This document shows, one piece after another, positions 30,714 to 32,605 of a DNA stretch of 32,605 nucleotides. The first letter of the stretch is position 1. Every line of letters starts with the position of its first letter. The DNA is taken from positions 1 to 32,605 of the forward strand of contig JAAWOU010000034.1 in NCBI GenBank assembly GCA_022799755.1, written 5' to 3'. The DNA is from Lachnospiraceae bacterium. GTDB lineage: Bacteria; Bacillota; Clostridia; Lachnospirales; Lachnospiraceae. A program made the position numbers and the translations under genes. The notes under the pieces are model-generated. The model worked only from the letters and a program-made list of their open reading frames with translations, was not told where the DNA came from and made no database searches.

Positions 30714-31252
30714 TGAGAGAAGTGGACCTTGTCTCCTATCTGCCTTTGTTCCTGGCGGATTATAGGGAGACTCATGTCACGCTGGAGGCTGAGAATCCGG
30801 AATTTCTGCGGGTCTGGCAGGCGGCGGACCGGGTTTTGAAAAACGAATTCATTGAGACGGCTGACGAGTGGGGGATTTCGCGGTTTGAGAACATACTGGG
30901 TATCAGGCCCTATGAAGGGGACACCGTTGAGATGCGCCGGACAAGGGTCCTGAGCAGGTGGCACAATGAAGCCCCATATACCATGAGGATGCTTGGGTTA
31001 AAGCTGGAGAGGCTGCTTGGCGGAAGCGGCAGTTTCTCTTTGCACCCTGACTTTGAGGACGGATACGGGCTATTGGTGGTGATATATTCCGCGGACGATA
31101 GTCAGGTAGAGGAGTTGAAATACCTGCTGGCAGCAATGCTGCCTGTGAATATGGCGGCTGAGATCGTGTATGAGCCTGTGACCTCAGGACTGAGGGTATA
31201 CAGCGGCGGGATTATGGAACAGGGAGACATACTGGAAATAAGACAGAGATAG
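30710..31252 (+). CDS. xkdU: XkdU-like baseplate/tail-tip protein (YmfQ, DUF2313)
   Basis: A 180-residue YmfQ/DUF2313 protein of the gp48/gpI type. Features are LVSYLPLFLADYRETHVTLEAENPEF at the N-terminus, the central WGISRFENILGIRPYEGDTVEMRRTRVLSRW, and LLAAMLPVNMAAEIVYE at the end. It links the baseplate to the fibre. It overlaps the baseplate J gene by 4 bp (ATGA) and is followed 12 bp later by the fibre gene. Confidence 0.9.
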   Translation: MMREVDLVSYLPLFLADYRETHVTLEAENPEFLRVWQAADRVLKNEFIETADEWGISRFENILGIRPYEGDTVEMRRTRVLSRWHNEAPYTMRMLGLKLERLLGGSGSFSLHPDFEDGYGLLVVIYSADDSQVEELKYLLAAMLPVNMAAEIVYEPVTSGLRVYSGGIMEQGDILEIRQR

Positions 31253-31264
31253 GGGGACAAAGAG

Positions 31265-32605
31265 ATGGCATGGAGCGGATTGACGCTGACAGTGGACGGG
31301 CAGAATGCTTTGAACGCTGCGCAGCTTGCGAACAGAATGAACATAAAGTCGGTGGCGGTGGGAGACGGGCAGCCGCCTGCGAATTTTCGGACGCTGAAAG
31401 GGCTTGTGCACCAGCTGTACGAGATTACGGATTTAAAAACGGACACAGGGGAGAACGGGAAATGTACGATAATTGTAGACATACCCGAAGTGGAATATGA
31501 TTACTATTTCCGTGAGATAGGGATAATCGTCACAACGGATGAGGGGGAAAAGCTGTATGCGTATGATAACTGTACTGACGATGCGCAATACATAGTCAGC
31601 ACCACAGGTGTGGAGACAACGAGGAAGCGGATTCGTCTGACCATTAACGTATCGGATGTGGCGAATATTACGGTATCAAATCCTGGCATACTATATGTGG
31701 GATACGATGACTATGAGCAGACGGTAGTGTGCCTGGAGGAGGCTATCGCTGCCACGGCGGAGGAGGCCGCAGAAGCTTTGGATGCCCATGTCAAAGATAT
31801 GGATAATCCGCATCATGTAACGAAATCCCATGTGGGCCTAGGTAATGTGGATAACACGTCCGATACGAAAAAACCGGTGTCTGAAGCTCAGCAGGCAGCC
31901 ATAGATGCAGTGAAAAAGCTGTTAAATGATGCATTTAACAGCCATGAAGGAGACAAAAGTAATCCGCATAAGGTGACAAAGGCACAGGTAGGCCTTGGAA
32001 ATGCAGATGACACGGCCGATGTAAACAAGCCTATATCTACGGCTCAGCAGGCGGCACTGGACGCCCTGTATCAGCAATTGACAGCGTACACCAACCAGAA
32101 GATTGCAGACCTGATAAATGGAGCGCCGTCCACACTGGATACCCTGAAAGAGGTGGCGGATGCCATCGCAGCGCACAAGACCATCATGGACGCCCTGGAT
32201 GCAGCCATCGGCAAAAAGGCATCGGCGGCTGAGTTTACCAGCCATGCGCAGGACACAACTAAGCATGTAACCGCGGCGCAGCAGGCATCATGGACCGGAA
32301 AGCTTGCACCTACAGGGGATGCCAGCAATGTGATTTCCACTTTTTCGCAGGCATCCTCCAGAGCGAACCTTACATCAAAAGAAAAGCTGTCCGTATCGTT
32401 TGGAAAGATTATGAAGTGGCTTGCGGATTTGGCCAATGGAGCGGCAAGCAGCCTGCTGGGAGCCAATCTGACGGCAAACCGGGCGCTGGTGGCGAATACC
32501 GGCGGCAAGGTGGCGGCATCCGCCGTGACGGCCACGGAGCTGGGGTACCTGGCGGGGGTTACGTCTGGGATACAGGGGCAGATTAATGAGTTAAACACGC
32601 ATTTG
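31265..32605 (+). CDS. Tail fibre / receptor-binding protein, 3' end outside the window
   Basis: An open frame of 447 codons from ATG 31265 (AGGGGGAC upstream) to the last base with no stop. Residues 1-165 resemble the tail-collar fibre attachment domain (MAWSGLTLTVDGQNALNAAQLA ... YDYYFREIGIIVTTDEGEKLYAYD). Then come two fibre repeats 52 residues apart, at about residues 180 and 233: NPH(H/K)VTK.(H/Q)VGLGN.D(N/D)T, each ending in KP(V/I)S.AQQAA. The motif GAPSTLDTLKEVADAI and a further shaft-like segment follow. The missing C-terminus would hold the receptor-binding tip that sets killing specificity; fibre chaperone, holin and endolysin genes may follow. Confidence 0.9.
   Translation, partial: MAWSGLTLTVDGQNALNAAQLANRMNIKSVAVGDGQPPANFRTLKGLVHQLYEITDLKTDTGENGKCTIIVDIPEVEYDYYFREIGIIVTTDEGEKLYAYDNCTDDAQYIVSTTGVETTRKRIRLTINVSDVANITVSNPGILYVGYDDYEQTVVCLEEAIAATAEEAAEALDAHVKDMDNPHHVTKSHVGLGNVDNTSDTKKPVSEAQQAAIDAVKKLLNDAFNSHEGDKSNPHKVTKAQVGLGNADDTADVNKPISTAQQAALDALYQQLTAYTNQKIADLINGAPSTLDTLKEVADAIAAHKTIMDALDAAIGKKASAAEFTSHAQDTTKHVTAAQQASWTGKLAPTGDASNVISTFSQASSRANLTSKEKLSVSFGKIMKWLADLANGAASSLLGANLTANRALVANTGGKVAASAVTATELGYLAGVTSGIQGQINELNTHL

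Larger units (their letters stand above)
19093..32605. mobile_element. Contractile phage-tail locus, probable R-type tailocin (runs past window end)
   Basis: The region has a phage-type control module and a complete-looking PBSX-like contractile tail series in canonical order (tail terminator, sheath, tube, chaperone G/GT, tape measure, XkdP, XkdQ, XkdR, XkdS, XkdT, XkdU, fibre). Terminase, portal, protease, capsid, head-tail connectors, replication genes and an integrase are all absent; only 400 bp separate the sigma-like regulator from the tail terminator gene. This is the organisation of headless particles such as diffocins and R-pyocins. Lysis genes would be expected to the right. No attachment repeats were found at the left edge. 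Confidence 0.8.

Noticed and set aside
1..32605. tRNA, rRNA or other structured RNA genes
   Set aside because: No tRNA-like T-loop, rRNA or well-known riboswitch core was recognised by eye; a covariance search was not possible.

Overview
The window looks like chromosomal DNA of a Gram-positive, probably Lachnospiraceae-type Clostridia. Shine-Dalgarno sites are strong (AGGAGG type), promoters are near-consensus sigma-A, GC is moderately high, and families typical of that group are present (PadR/HAAS, GHKL-LytTR, MMPL plus Leu/Gly-heptad proteins, PBSX-like tail genes). Species cannot be fixed from sequence alone.

Left part (1-19 kb), host genes. (a) 106-2434: a sulfane-sulfur/thiol operon of thioredoxin, single-domain rhodanese and a CoA-disulfide reductase-rhodanese fusion, convergent with a Crp/Fnr-type regulator whose own leader carries an intrinsic terminator just before the ribosome binding site. 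(b) 3510-6057: PadR repressor, HAAS-domain membrane protein and a DUF4097 beta-repeat protein behind a consensus promoter with an overlapping inverted repeat. (c) 6084-7112: an orphan tyrosine recombinase. (d) 7284-8540: AI-2E family permease with a strong terminator. (e) 8586-11236, minus strand: LytTR response regulator, GHKL sensor kinase and a small conserved-looking protein. (f) 11406-14031: TetR regulator, then a GntR (YtrA-type) / ABC ATPase / permease operon with a nested palindromic operator over its promoter. (g) 14178-18892: an MMPL/RND-family exporter, containing a perfect 75-bp internal duplication, translationally coupled to a secreted Leu/Gly-heptad protein.

Right part (19.1-32.6 kb, running off the window): a compact contractile phage-tail locus. 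A divergent control region (ImmR-like XRE repressor and ImmA-like peptidase leftward; sigma-like activator rightward) is followed by tail terminator, small protein, sheath, tube, tail-assembly chaperone with a -1 frameshift extension, tape measure, LysM baseplate protein, hub protein, XkdR, XkdS, baseplate J, XkdU and a tail fibre cut by the window end. No terminase, portal, capsid, replication or integrase gene lies between regulator and tail genes, so I interpret it as an R-type tailocin (PBSX/diffocin-like, but headless) rather than a complete prophage. Lysis genes and the fibre C-terminus would lie beyond 32605.

The most notable observations are the headless tail locus, the A-AAA-AAC slippery site that joins the G and T parts of the tail chaperone, tandem 9-mers that may form a late promoter, the 75-bp duplication in the MMPL gene, and the attenuator-like terminator in front of the Crp/Fnr gene.
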